Source: Diplocarpon mali (taxonomy: Eukaryota; Ascomycota; Leotiomycetes; Helotiales; Drepanopezizaceae). From it: DNA of 64,000 bases. The number at the start of each line of letters is the position of its first letter. The stretch's first letter is position 1. Shown one piece after another: positions 34,726 through 46,475 of the stretch. Where the stretch lies: the NCBI GenBank assembly GCA_024741835.1, contig JAENRP010000028.1, positions 18,918 to 82,917 of the forward strand. Direction: 5' to 3'. The notes beneath the pieces were generated by a model, which searched no databases, had not been told where the DNA came from, and saw nothing but the letters and a program-made list of their open reading frames with translations. Both the position numbers and the translations under genes were made by a program.

Positions 34726-34994
34726 GCTGGAATGAGCACCAATTGACCCTCGCTAGGTCGAATCGTGAATAGGAGCAACAAATGTTCCAAGGAGATGGGG
34801 TCCCGACGCGGCGATGAGTCGTCGCAATATTTCATTTTCCCCGGAGACAAGATTTTCCCGCCGGCCCACTAGCGCGCGCAGCTACAAGGCTGATTTTAAC
34901 ACTTCGCTGCAGTTGAGGCTCAGCTGCAGATCACAAGTCCTCCCATCTCTTTCTCTCGTTGCAGTCGGAACTGTTTCTCGTCGCTGGGACCAAG
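34726..34994. promoter_or_regulatory. divergent promoter region of PAM16 and YIP1
   Basis: 269 bp between the two start codons, with no coding content. Contains CT-rich stretches just upstream of the YIP1 start (CTCCCATCTCTTTCTCTCG), typical of fungal core promoters. No specific factor site can be named with confidence. Confidence 0.6.
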
Positions 34995-36010
34995 ATGTCA
35001 GACTTCTTCCCCCCACCACAAAACGCCGCCAACACACCCTTCAGCGCACCCTCCGCGGCCCAGGCCCCCAACTTGCAATTCTACCCTTCCACATACACCC
35101 CCGGCCCTGTGTCCGGCCACGCAACGCCTTCGCAGGCCACATACGGGTTCGGGGGCGCGAGTCCAGGGTATGGGAACGCGGGGGGGTATGGCTTCAGCGC
35201 GCCGGGCGTCAGTGGGCGCATGGGAGAGCAGGGAGGACTGAGGACCGGGTGGCTGGCTGCGTTTGGGACGGAGGGCTATGAGGGGGAGCCGCCGCTGTTG
35301 GTGGAGCTGGGAGTCAACTTTGGGCATATTAGGGGAAAGGTGTGTCTCTCTCTCTCTCTCTCTCTCTCCCCCCCCCATTTGCTCAAAGAAGAGACCGCGA
35401 GCTGGATCGTGAAGCTTGATGATTTGTATCTCGTGTCAACAGCGCTGACGAATATCAACAGACCCTCGCAGTCCTCAACCCTCTTGCCCACATCGACCAA
35501 CATATAATGGATGACTCCGACCTGGCCGGCCCCATCCTCTTCTTCCTCCTCTTCGGCACCTTTCTGCTTTTTTCCGGGAAAGTGCATTTCGGGTACATCT
35601 ACGGGCTGGCGCTCCTCGGATCTTGCTCCCTGCACACGATCCTCTCTTTAATGTCGCCTCCTCCAGAATCCGCCACCCCATCAACCTCCCACTCTTCCCA
35701 CCTCTCGTCGTCTCTGACGTTCCCACGCAGCGCCTCGGTGCTGGGTTACTGTCTCCTGCCACTGGTGCTGACGAGCCTGATTGGGGTCGTGCTGCCGATG
35801 GATGGCTTGCTCGGCTATGTGTTGACCAGCATGGCGGTCGGGTGGTGCACCTATAGCTCCAGTGGCATGTTCTGCGTGGTCGGGAGGATGAGGGGTATGA
35901 GGGGGCTGGTCGCGTATCCGCTGGCGTTGTTTTATGTTGGTTTTGGCATTATGGGTATCTTCTCGAGTAGGGGTAGTAAAGGGCTGGGCGGTAAGGCTGC
36001 CGGCGCGTAA
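34995..36010 (+). CDS. YIP1: Yip1-family Golgi/ER vesicle protein (2 exons)
   Basis: YIPF5/Yip1-type membrane protein that works with Ypt1/Ypt31 Rab GTPases in COPII vesicle formation and ER-Golgi traffic. Exon 1 34995-35339 (start CAAGATGTCAG), intron 35340-35461 (GTGTGT donor followed by a CT microsatellite, ATCAACAG acceptor), exon 2 35462-36010; 297 aa. The N-terminal ~95 residues are a Pro/Gly/Ser/Tyr-rich cytosolic region (MSDFFPPPQNAANTPF). The Yip1 core begins with EPPLLVELGVNFGHI and TLAVLNPLAHIDQHIMDDSD, where the acidic DDSDLAGP motif matches the family. Five hydrophobic segments follow (GPILFFLLFGTFLLF, IYGLALLGSCSL, LGYCLLPLVLTSLIGVVLP, LGYVLTSMAVGW, AYPLALFYVGFGIMG). Convergent with the peroxin gene downstream. 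Confidence 0.95.
35344..35368. repeat. (TC)n microsatellite at the YIP1 intron donor
   Basis: Run of TC units beginning four bases after the GT donor of the YIP1 intron. Confidence 0.9.
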
Positions 36011-36462
36011 AGTGTGTGAAGGAGGATTGGATCTGGACGCGGTCGGAGTGCTGGGCTGTACAATACGAATAAGCGAAGTAGGAGCAGTTGCAGTGCTTGG
36101 CGAACCGATCGATTAAAATTCATTGCTTTTTGTCATGATAGACATGAACCTATATTCATCGGATGGATCCAGCGTCGGCATTCATGCAACATACGTCGAA
36201 TGTCACACTGAACACGGAGGAATAGGCAAGTATCGTCCAAGACATACTGGTATCGCTGGTCATGTCCATACGCCGGCGCCTCATGCACCGGTTCCGCATC
36301 CAATTCAAATCATACAAACCTGCTGTGGTTCCCTGAACAGCTACGCCCAGCCGCTGTTCTGTCTCCTCAAGGCACCCCGATACCCGTCTCTCCTCCTTCT
36401 CAGATTGAGCAATCCACACTCCTAGCCATGACACCAGCTGAATCCTAAGACGAGTGGTCCCA
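36011..36462. other. intergenic between convergent genes
   Basis: About 450 bp containing the 3' flanks of YIP1 and the peroxin gene. No gene seen. Confidence 0.7.
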
Positions 36463-38279
36463 TCACTCCAGTCCCATCCGAACATCGTCTCCGATCCCCC
36501 ACCCATCCACCTCCCTCATCCTCGCCGGCTCCCCCGCGTGGTCCTCATCCCCCTTGCGGATACCCTTCCCGCTCATCTGGCTACTCTCCGTGCATTTTCT
36601 CCTCGCAGGCCCCGACTTGTACATGCCCCCGGTACTTGTGACACTGCTAGTTTCTTGAGAGTGTGTGCTGGCGCTGTAGTTTGAGGTGCGCGAATGCTTG
36701 CTCCTGATGCTCGCAGTGTCTGTGGCGAAGTCGGGAGGAGGAGGGGGCGTATAGTTGGTGTGGGAGGTCGTGGCGGTGGGAGTGCGGGATACGGAGGGGG
36801 GAGGGGTTGAGACAGGCGTCTGGGAGGGCGTGTGCGAGGGTGATATCTTGGTGTTGGGGGATGCTTCGACAAGTTCTGCATCACGATACCATTTGCGTCG
36901 TCGTGTGTAACGGCCCCATCCGTCGACGCCGCGGCGGCCTGCCTGCCACTATGCATAGCATCAGCACCTGTTCTCGGAATGAAAATTTGAGGGGTATTGA
37001 GTTGATATACCTTATTATCGTAATAGATCCAGCCCTGGCCCCCATCGAGGGTGTCAGACTTGGCTTTCGTGCCCCCTTCATCGGTTTCGGCAGCGCCTTC
37101 TACAAGCCAGTGGCTACCCTCTACCCATCTCCACTGAGCGACACCGCCCTCCACATCAGGGAGCTCGAATTCCTCTTTTGTTGGGGCGGGATTCAGATGT
37201 TCGTCTGTCCAGGGCGCCCGCTCATAAGCGAATAACGAGGTTGTCCAGCCTAGACCAACCCATCGTCTTTGATTCTCGTAGAGAATAAATGTGAACCTCA
37301 CGCCAGTAGCGTCAGGTCTTCTTCTGGCCGCTGCCGAGGCAGCCATCTGGACCGCTCCCTGCAGTTCAGATTTTCGTGGGGGTAACGGAGGTTTGTCAGT
37401 CGCAGTTTCTGGAGCTGTAGTATCTGTAAAGTGAAGACCCGTTACTGCAGCACACGATCGACGGATTAAAGCTGATCTCCAGAGTATGGTCCTCGTTACC
37501 CTGTTTGGCCGAGAATGCCAAGTCAAGAAGATCGTCCCTGTCAATAGGACAATTCGTTTCGTGGTAATTATTTGTATAGGTCGGAGGGTCAGAAGAATCC
37601 ATAATGGAGTGACGAGAAGTATTCTTATAAGGAGAGTCGTAAGAGCCGGCCCCGTTGTAGCGGATGTGGCCGTCCGCTGTGTAGAGAGAAAGTCAGTCAG
37701 CTCGAGAAGAGGATCCAGCAGAACGTTACAGCGAGACGTAAAAACTTTCAGCGTCTCCACGATCTCGTCCAATGTCTTCTGGTGTTTGATATTCGTGGCT
37801 TCAGAGTCCACTTTCTTGTCCCCCTTCTTTTGCTTCTCTCCAGTCCATCCCGTCGACGACAGTGGCGAGTACCGCCTCGAATACATGCCCAGTATCAACC
37901 CCATAACCACTACCACCGGACCCGCGAGCCGCATAACCACATCCCCGTACAAAACCACGCCCCAAAAGCCAGCCACGAGCAAGAAGCTCTCCCACGGATC
38001 CCCGCTCGTCCATGTTAACAAGCCTACGAGCTGATTCAGCGGTAGCAAAAATGGATGCGAGTACGCCAACGCTCTGGTGATCTGCGGCGGCGTCGCAATC
38101 AGCAACGGCGATTTCTGGTGCACGAGGATGGTCGAGCGCTGCTTGTTTGCAGACGGCGCGTGGGAGAGTGTCACGGGCGAGAAAGATGCGATGGTAGGCG
38201 GGTTCGGGTCTTTGTTGGCTATTGATGCGGATCCAGCGTCGTCGTCTCTTCGCGACGAGCTAGGCGTAGGAGACATCAT
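36463..38279 (-). CDS. peroxin with dysferlin domain, Pex23/Pex30 family (2 exons)
   Basis: Member of the fungal Pex23/Pex24/Pex28-32 group, which shapes ER subdomains that form peroxisomes and controls peroxisome number. Exon 1 is 38279-37011; a 62-nt intron (37010-36949, GTATAT donor, TGCATAG acceptor) splits the dysferlin domain; exon 2 is 36948-36463; 584 aa. The N-terminus is Ser/Pro-rich, then a reticulon-like hydrophobic region HPFLLPLNQLVGLLTWTSGDPWESFLL and two further membrane segments (TLLIRILLVTPLWILLTL, RIVLLTGTIFLTW). The dysferlin N part is RFTFILYENQRRWVGLGWT..AYERAPWTDE; the C part is WRWVEGSHWLVEG and GWIYYDNK|WQAGRRGVDGWGRY, which needs the splice to be complete. The tail is Ser/Thr/Pro-rich. 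Without splicing the frame also stays open for more than 100 codons, so an unspliced model gives a false C-terminus. Confidence 0.92.
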
Positions 38280-38911
38280 CCAAGGTGTATCCTGCAGCTG
38301 TCAACCCTGATGTTGTGGGGACGAGAAGAGTCTGGGGAAATACGAATGCAGCCATTTATCTACAACTCAACGTCATTGCCGCCAAGGCAGATAGAGATAG
38401 TAACGGCACACGAATAGGGCAGTGTGGCTGTATGACGAGACATATCAGTCCTTGGTGAAGCGTGAAGAATGTTGCTGGAATTCGGGAAAATCTTCTGTTC
38501 AATTTGATTATGAAATGGGACGGAAGAGAAGCCCTTAGGACACAAGGAATGTCGGACGGTTGAACGTTTGCTACAGCAAGTATGGCCTCGGTCTGGGATA
38601 TCACATGCCCGTAAGGCTCAAAAGTTCAGCCTTGCCCTGCATGGGCAATATCCGGCTTGGGTACCAGACTATAGGCAGCAAAGGAGTTCATTAACAGCAC
38701 TCATTGAAAAGATACATGTAAGGACTCCGGCATACATTGGAAGGCTTCACTCGAGTTCTCGAGGGAATAATATTGGATATTGCGAAGGCGGGCAACGCAC
38801 CTCTCACGAGCAATGTGCAGCCTTGTCTTTAGTCACGTGAACTAGACGCTAACGATCTCCCGACCTGAAGTTTTGCAAACTCAAACCTAACTTTGAGTAA
38901 TCTCCACAACC
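38280..38911. promoter_or_regulatory. divergent promoter region, peroxin and Trf4-like gene
   Basis: 632 bp between the start codons of the two divergent genes. Short chance frames only. No specific motif can be assigned. Confidence 0.5.
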
Positions 38912-41523
38912 ATGACGCGACCGAAGAAAGCCGCGCAACGTAATAACATGTCGCGACAGCCACCGCTTCCTCAAGGTTTGCCTCCGAAGCCAGCTGGCTC
39001 AATGCAGACCCGGCATACTTCATTCAACGATTCTTTCAACGGAGAGTCGTATCGTCCTCGGGTCGGTGACAATCACTACTCCAATCCGCCTCGGGCGCAC
39101 AACCAAGATGTCTATCAATTTGGAGCAAGACGAGGAGTTGGAGCATCAAGCAGTTACAGACCGCAGTACGACCGCTCCCGATCCCCGCCTCGAAAAGACA
39201 GATATGCTTCTGATACGTCGCGCAACGACTTTTCCTATCGACCCTCGTACAATCAGAGCGACAGGAATTATAGAGACAATCAGTCGCATACCTCATCGCA
39301 GAGAAACAGCTTTGATTTCCGCTTTGATGCGCCTCCGGGAGTAGACTTCAATGCAGCAGAGCACCATCGCGCCCCTCCGCGCCAGCGCGACTTTACGCAG
39401 GATAAGGACAATCGTAGGCCACTCAGAAACGCTCGAGGTGTCCCGCGAGGTGGATACCGCGGCCGTGCAGGTCCCAGACTGGCAGCTGAACGAGACTTCC
39501 TGAAGACCAATCGTGAACCAACCCCAGAGCTGATGACCGGGATGGACGAAGATACTGAGAATGGCGCCAAGTACATTGCGGTCGATGATGTTTCCGACAG
39601 TGAAGAGGCCGAGATGGACATGTCTGATGACGAGACCGATGAGGCGCAGCAACCCAAGACGAAGCAGGCCCGTACCGAAGGAAAGGCTGCTGATGGCGAC
39701 AGTGTTCCTCGATGGTCGAATCCTGATCCATATACCGCTTTGCCTCCTCCTGATGAGTCACGTGGAAAGAAGAAGGATGTGGTCAAGTTGATCAGAAAAG
39801 CCCGAGTCACATCCTCTTCCGAGCACGTTACTAAATCTGCTACCACTGATGACTTTATCTCGTTCGACTTTGGCGACGAGAAAGAGCCACGGGACGATTA
39901 TGAGCCTCAATTTGAGCCGCGTGGTTCCGGAGTTCGAGGCGCTCCCTTGGGTCCGCGAGGATTCTCCGGCTCTGCTAATCAGGTCAGTATCAGCAAGCCC
40001 GCTGCTAATATTGAGCAAAATGGACATTCATATCTGGAGCAACGGGTTGCACCGACAATCCCATTTAGCGATGCCAATCTCCCTCGTGGTCCAGCTGCGC
40101 AGAATCAGTCATCGCTACCAGCACGACCAATTATGAGCACTAGCAAGGATACGAGCTTCCAGATCAAGGCGAAGGCCAATCCTGTGAATAGGAACAACGT
40201 TATCGATCTCACATCCGATCCTGCTCTAGGAACCAGGAAGCGTAATTTGGAAGATGAGCTCAAGGTACCCAGGGACATCAAGGCTCCACCTACGATACAT
40301 GATAAAAACCAGGGAAAGCCTGGCAGGCCATCTAACGGGTCTATTCTCAGCGGCTGGGTCCGTAATCCTCAGTCTCCGGCTTCGCCTTGGATTGGTATTG
40401 ATCATTCTGATTCCGCCAGCATGGGCGTATGGTAAGTTGCGACGCCTGAGAGATGATGATTCTGCTAACACCTCTGGTAGGCTTCACAAGGAAATCATAG
40501 ACTTCTATGAATATGTTAAGCCGAGAGACTTCGAGCAGGTAATTCGGTTAAGACTGGTCCAAGATCTTCGGGAAAAATTTAAAGCGGAGTTCCACCGTGA
40601 AGATGACGTTCACCCCTTTGGATCCTTCCCTGCAGGCTTGTACTTGCCAACCTCTGACATGGACTTGGTTTGTATTTCGAGCGACTTCAGAGATCGCGGT
40701 CGAAAATACTTTGGGCAGAAAAATAAGGATCTGTACGGATTCAAAAAATTTCTCATACAAGAGGGACTCCCTCTTGACAAGCAAGTTGAGGTTATCTCTG
40801 GAGCCAAGGTACCGCTTGTCAAGTACACGGATAAGCTCACCGGTTTGAAGGTAGACATCTCCTTTGAGAATACTACTGGTATTGTCGCCAATACCACGTT
40901 CCAAAATTGGAAAAAAGAATTTCCGGCCATGCCCATCCTTGTCACCTTCATCAAGCACTTCCTTGCCATGCGTGGTCTGAACGAACCGGTCAATGGAGGC
41001 ATCGGCGGCTTCTCTGTTACTTGTCTTGTTGTAAGTCTCCTCCAGAATATGCCACAAGTACAGAGCAGGACTATGATCCCGGAACATCATCTCGGCGATA
41101 TCCTTATGGAGTTCCTTGACCTGTACGGCAATCAGTTTAATACTACAACGACCGCGATCTCGCTGAACCCACCTGGATATATCCCCAAGGCAAGTACTTT
41201 ACCAATATTTGTAAAAATCTCGGCTAACGTCTTTACAGCAACGTGCAAATATTCCGTATAGAGGCGTCAAGTCCAAACTTATGATCATTGATCCTAATAG
41301 GGAAGACAACGATATCTCAGGAGGGGCGTCCAACACACCTACGATCCTCAAATCTTTCTCTGACGCATACGACCTGCTCCAACATCGCATGGGTGAATTA
41401 CAAAGATCCGGAAACCGCAAGAATCAGAGCATCCTCGAGTGTATCATTGGCGGCAACTACCGATCGTTTGAGCTCCAGCGTGCGCATCTCGCTCACGTCC
41501 ACGAGAAAATTTATGCTCAGTAG
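38912..41523 (+). CDS. non-canonical poly(A) polymerase, Trf4/Cid14-like (3 exons)
   Basis: Trf4/5-type nucleotidyltransferase, the catalytic subunit of a TRAMP-like complex that adds short poly(A) tails to aberrant nuclear RNAs for exosome decay. Exons 38912-40431, 40481-41189 and 41239-41523; 837 aa. Intron 1 is 49 nt (GTAAGT, GCTAAC, GGTAG). Intron 2 (41190-41238) has a GC donor (AAG|GCAAGT) with CTAAC and TTTACAG; only this donor keeps the frame. Residues 1-500 are disordered and rich in Arg, Ser, Asp, with an acidic block DDVSDSEEAEMDMSDDETDE. The catalytic core starts at LHKEIIDFYEYVKP; the nucleotidyl-transferase motif is FGSFPAGLYLPTSDMDLV (near residues 552-570), the third catalytic Asp lies in VDISFEN, and the PAP-associated domain includes NPPGYIPK|QRANIPYRG and NDISGGASN. 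Confidence 0.95.
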
Positions 41524-44500
41524 ATCATCGATTAAAATCCAGCGTTTGCTGATCGTTTTGCTCTTTACTCTGCTCCAATTGGAACTATATGGTATAGTAT
41601 AGTAGCAGACTGCGATGTTTTCACGAAGGGGGGAGTCAAGTCTAGGACTGCATCTACGGCGTACGGAAAGCATGGCTGATACCCCAGAGTGGCGTCTTTC
41701 TTCAAATACACGTTAAAAGTCACGGATCTGTACAATAGATTCATGCCATGTTGGTCTACTTCATGGCTCACCTGTTTCTTTTTCATTCATTTCTGACCAG
41801 ACAAAAATAAAAGAGTTTGTCACTGACGTGCAAATAGTGATCGTGTCATCCTAGTTTTTACGAGACGATTGGTCACTCCTTCCACGAAAAGTGAAGAATG
41901 CTCGAAATTTTCGAATCTCTGCATTCAAATATCTTGAATATTTGGGAATCTTTAACTCTGCCAGATTGGCGTGGCTGCTGATTCTCACTTCTACTTTAGG
42001 TACTTTCTTTTGTGCTTCCAAGCTTGTCTCTACTTTTACTCGGTAGGGCAATGCGAGCTGGGCGTGTCTGTGTTTGCTGCAGATACGAACCTGAGTCGAC
42101 TGGGTGTCTTATAGTTCTGGTCCTGGAGCTTCGTGCTCCGGTCTGGGATTGACGCCTTCCTTTCTCACTGTAGTTCCGCTTCTGCGGGGCTATGGAGAGG
42201 ATTTGGGGGTTGGGGTCTGCGTTGACGTTGATATCGCGTATTGAGTATGTCTTCGACTGCATCGTTCCGGGAGGAAAGTATAATCGCGTAGTATTGCGAC
42301 AAGCTAATACAGTGCTGCAATGAAGCACAGTCTCGAATATTCATTGCACATTTATTCATTATGGACTTCCGATCTACCCGTCATTTTCAGGCCAACGGCC
42401 CTCATTCCCAAACAGTTCTACCCAGCAATTGAAACTATGAAACTCGTCACAGTCTCGCGTTTATCTTTCATCTCTTTCTCGAGCTGGCGGCTTGTTGGGC
42501 AAGTCCTTTTGAGAGGTATTCGTGAGAAGAGTCATGGAATATCGTCAGGTTAGTGGGCTCCGCTCCGCTGTATATCCCTGATTTTTCTCGGCTCTGCTTT
42601 TCTAGGATCTCGTTTACTTGTTTTTCCATTAGATGTTGCGGATTTCTAATGCCGTTCACAAGTCCTGCGTTTTGGCCTGTAGAAGGTATCCTACGTATGC
42701 CTGCCTGATGGCGCGTATTTTAAGCAGATGTGAGCCGATTTCTTGCCGTGGTTTTTGTTTGTTTTGTTCACACCGGAATGTAGCGCCTGAAGAGGTTTGT
42801 CCGATCAGACTTCGCTTTCCCGTACTTTTCTTGTTTCGATCGTTCGAGGCATTTCTCGGCTTCGATGTGTCCGTCTTGTTAAGGATATTCATCCATCTTC
42901 TTCGTCAGTCTGGCTTGAGTATTCTGTTGCCTTGGTAACCACTACCCTACAATACCGTGTCTCTCCCAAGAGTAAATCTCACAAATGACGTCGATGGCGG
43001 AATTAATCAAGCTATAGAATCGAAACTTCTAGTAGTGTCAGCACGCGAAACAATGACACCTTAGCTGGCTTCGCCGTGATAATATCCCAGGTCGGATTTG
43101 CGGCTGCTATCGTGGACCGAAACCATATCCGCACTACGATTACAGGAGCTTCGGTGAGCGCTTCGCCCTATTCTAGGCACGCAATACAGGCTCATGAGGA
43201 TTATGTCCAAAGACCAAGATCTTCATATTCTGCTTCCAAGACTTTCGATTAGCCAAGTTTGAATAAAGTCAAGACGAAATCTTGCTCTAGGAATGTGCTA
43301 GGCCAATCGAGCGTAGGTCCGTTGTTGGACTGTAGTGCGTGAGAATAATGATATTGTGCTTAGGTTCTTGCTCCGCAATTTGGTCAACTTGGCTGGACAG
43401 CCAGGCGACATCTTTGGTGAAGTAATCATTGTGTTTTGCGATTGTCCAGTCTTCGATATAGTAGAAGTCGCTGAGACCGAAGTGGCATGATCGGACTGCG
43501 GATCCAAAATTTCTGAAGATAATGGACAGCCCAGAATAGTGATCGTGGGCCCAAATCGTATCGATTCTGGCCTAGGAAGACGAGTTGGTCGAGATTGGTG
43601 CTTGCATTTCTGAATGCATTTTTGATTGCGATATCTTTTTAGGATTGTTCTAACTTCTCAAATGATGTTGGCCGGCTGGAATTGTACGGCTCGTGATTTA
43701 CGAGGGCGACAAAAACCACTCTGAACTTGGAGACCTTGAGGATTTGCAGTTCGGTGAAGGTGAGGTACTCGGGTTCTTTGATAGAGCCCAATATCACCGT
43801 TAAGCGCAAGGTATGGAGCTGACGAAAAGACCTCGAAGATGTCATAGCCTTTGGGAGCCTTAATATGGAAGTCAGGAAGAATCTAGATTTTGTTATGATC
43901 CAAGACAGCGTCTGAAGTGGCGTGGGATGATCGATTGAGTTGCAGGCAAGGTTTTGCTTCATATAGATAACTGCCGCCTTCGCCATGTACTAAGCCCAGC
44001 AAAAGCGGCACTGTATCGCTCTCTTTACTGCGTCGAACAGCTGGCCTCGTGGCCGCATGCTAAGTCAACGTGCCAATTGCTATTCCACACTGTATATATT
44101 AGGCCAATCAAACCCACGAGCGAGGCCATATCAAAGTGCCGCCTCTGGCTCGTGCGGTTATCAAGACTACATATAAGGAGAACATAAATTGAAGATGGCC
44201 GGCGGATCCGGTAGTGCAAAGAACACCCAGTTCTTCGTAACGGGACTGGTAGAGTACAAAGTCTGGCTCTGATCCGGTGACGGATGTTCAGTTGAAAACA
44301 AGAGGAAAATTCGGATGAGCGAGCGGCGGCCATTCTCGAAACGATCTTTTCAAGTGCCAATGTCCTGTCGTGAACAATGGCGCTCGAGAGGGACAAACGA
44401 GGGATGTATATGGATGTATGAGTAATCGTGGGAATATATGTTTGATTTAGCAGATGCTTGGCATAATCGGTAAGGAACCTACCACCGACACAAGGGATTC

Positions 44501-46475
44501 TTCTATATCACGTGACTTGGTAGTGCGCATCAGAGGGACGACACCAGGCACCAAAGTTCGATTGAGAGCTTGTCAGAGACCATAAGCTGCGCGCGTACGT
44601 AGCAAGATTCAATGTCTCTCGAACGTCTTGATTCACTGCATTTTAACCAGAACCTTGTTGCGTTGATTTCCAAGATTTTGTTCAGCAGCTGGATTCTGTG
44701 TGTTCTTTGGGGGGATTTTCTCCTTACCGTTTACGACTTTCCGTCGACTGTAAGCCGAAGTAGCATTGTACAGCTTCTTATACTAGCGCTCTGAAGTGAC
44801 GTTCTGTTCAGTCTTTTGATTTTGTTATGCCGGACGCTTTGATTGCTGCATCTGTCTTGGCTTTTGATCACAAAGGCCTCTCTAGCTGCCCTGATCCCCA
44901 AATAATGTACAATATCTGCTTATTCGCGCACATGGCCAGCTCCCGCTGCTAGTTTCCACGTCAATTCAGACCTGGCAGTCTCGCTGTTCAGCCAACCATC
45001 AACCTTGGGGTTTCTGGCCAAGTCAGAACCTTTTCTCGTGTCAGCGGAATATCCTCATGATATCACTCTGGCTTGCGACCATCGGCTTCCAATTCCTAGG
45101 CCTGGACGAAGATGTGGTGTGTTCCGGTCTGCAAATTTTCCTGTATCTATACCAAATGCTCATCGGCTTACGGAATATCTCGTACGGCTCACAGCGACTG
45201 CAACCCGTGACTCTTACCAGTCCTTTGGGATGGCGATGCTGACCTACATTGAGGAGTATGTTGACGGAGCTGGGTTTTTGGACATTCTCAGCTTGGAGCC
45301 ACGGAGTGAGACATTTTACTTAGACTGAAGAACGAAATAGAGTCCGTCGCAGCCCTTCCTAAGGAATTCAGAGTGGACTTTGTCGTTCCAGACTCCCGGC
45401 CAGATATGATGGCACCGGGAGGTCTCTCATCCATTGTCTGAAAGACTATGTCGTACACAACGCGACTTCTTGTGGTCAGTTATTGCTGCGTGTTCCTTAC
45501 AGATGGCGTGGGGCTCTCTGATTCTGTCGGTGTTCTCGCCTCTTGGACTCGACTAGATAATCTTTGTTGAAGTGCTACTAACCAGGATTCTCGCATCTAA
45601 AAAACGAACAAAATATCACGCTAGAATCCGTCAAACCTACATAATGTGTTTTCGAGGATAGATTGAACAGCAGTAGAGCTGAGTTATTGATAGAGAAGGT
45701 CTTCTCAGATGCGAGATTTCTGGTAGCTATAGCATACGAGGCAAGGTCAAACAAATCTGCCGTCTGCCGGGGATAATCGCATTGAGAGAAAACCAACAGC
45801 GAATCTTTCGTCTAATTTGGGTACAGTTCATCGACGTACTTGTTCTTCTTTACGTTACTTACTTTCTGAGCTCATTATTATTAGATTAGTCATATTTTTC
45901 TCTGGAAATAAATCGTGAACTAGCTTCGGTAAACAATTCACTACAGTTATCTCATCTCATCTAGTCCAGCCAAAAATCGCTGGGTCCAGATGACAAGTCC
46001 ATTGAGCGATAACTTTTCCGAGTTGTGTTTCGTTACAGGCCGCATTGGTCTACTGTATCTCAACCTGGTGACTGTTGGAATTGGTGATCACAAAATTGCA
46101 GAATGCTCTTCACAGTATGGTGCTCAGGTGACTTTTTCGGCACTTACTCGACTGTTTGTTGTGTCGGTGAGGTATAGCTCACAGCCCGGTGTTGACAAGA
46201 TATGAGGCTATTCATAAGGGATTTGCGGAGGCCAAGGAATTTCGAATGGCTGTATCTCATACCTAGTGTAAACGCTTGTCCAGGTTGAAGTCAGCCATCT
46301 TTTGGTGCAATAGTAGAAGTCCTCGAATGATAACCGGATTGGATCATGGACGATGTCGACAAAATAAGGTTGGCTTGGCGCCGGGAGTCTCCACTTCGGA
46401 GGTGACGAGGCTCGCAAGGCTGATGCTTTTCTCGACCCTTCAATAAATCCATCTTCACCATCCTCAATACTTAAG
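41524..46475. other. 5 kb gene desert with one recognisable pseudogene
   Basis: Apart from the phosphoesterase relic (43150-43930), no gene can be supported. A plus-strand frame at 44612-44794 begins MSLERLDSLHFNQNL and has a hydrophobic stretch followed by GTAAGC, and open frames at 45005-45328 (ending RSETFYLD) look partly protein-like, but no consistent gene model connects them; they may be other relics. AT-rich overall compared with the flanking gene blocks. Confidence 0.5.
43150..43930 (-). pseudogene. decayed calcineurin-like metallophosphoesterase
   Basis: Pieces of a fungal calcineurin-like phosphoesterase lie in order on the minus strand but in shifting frames. In sequence: ILPDFHIKAPKGYDIFEVF and APYLALNGDIG (motif I D-x-H and motif GDxG), then after a frame change KFRVVFVALVNHEPYNSS (motif GNHE, first Gly now Val), LVFLGQNRYDLG, another shift to TITILGCPLSSE, another to FGLSDFYYIEDWTIAKHNDY and NIIILTHYSPTTDLRS, ending VFGHNPH (motif GHTH degraded). 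In-frame stops interrupt it, for example TAG at 43883-43885 where homologues have Gln (KIQIL), and TAG and TGA after GLAHS. At least three frameshifts and several stops make it non-functional. The Gln-to-TAG change is the C-to-T type produced by repeat-induced point mutation, but the indels point to ordinary decay as well. Confidence 0.85.

Noticed and set aside
36573..38279. Peroxin as a single 568-codon exon
   Set aside because: Reads through the intron at 37010-36949 and loses the conserved end of the dysferlin domain; the spliced form restores it.
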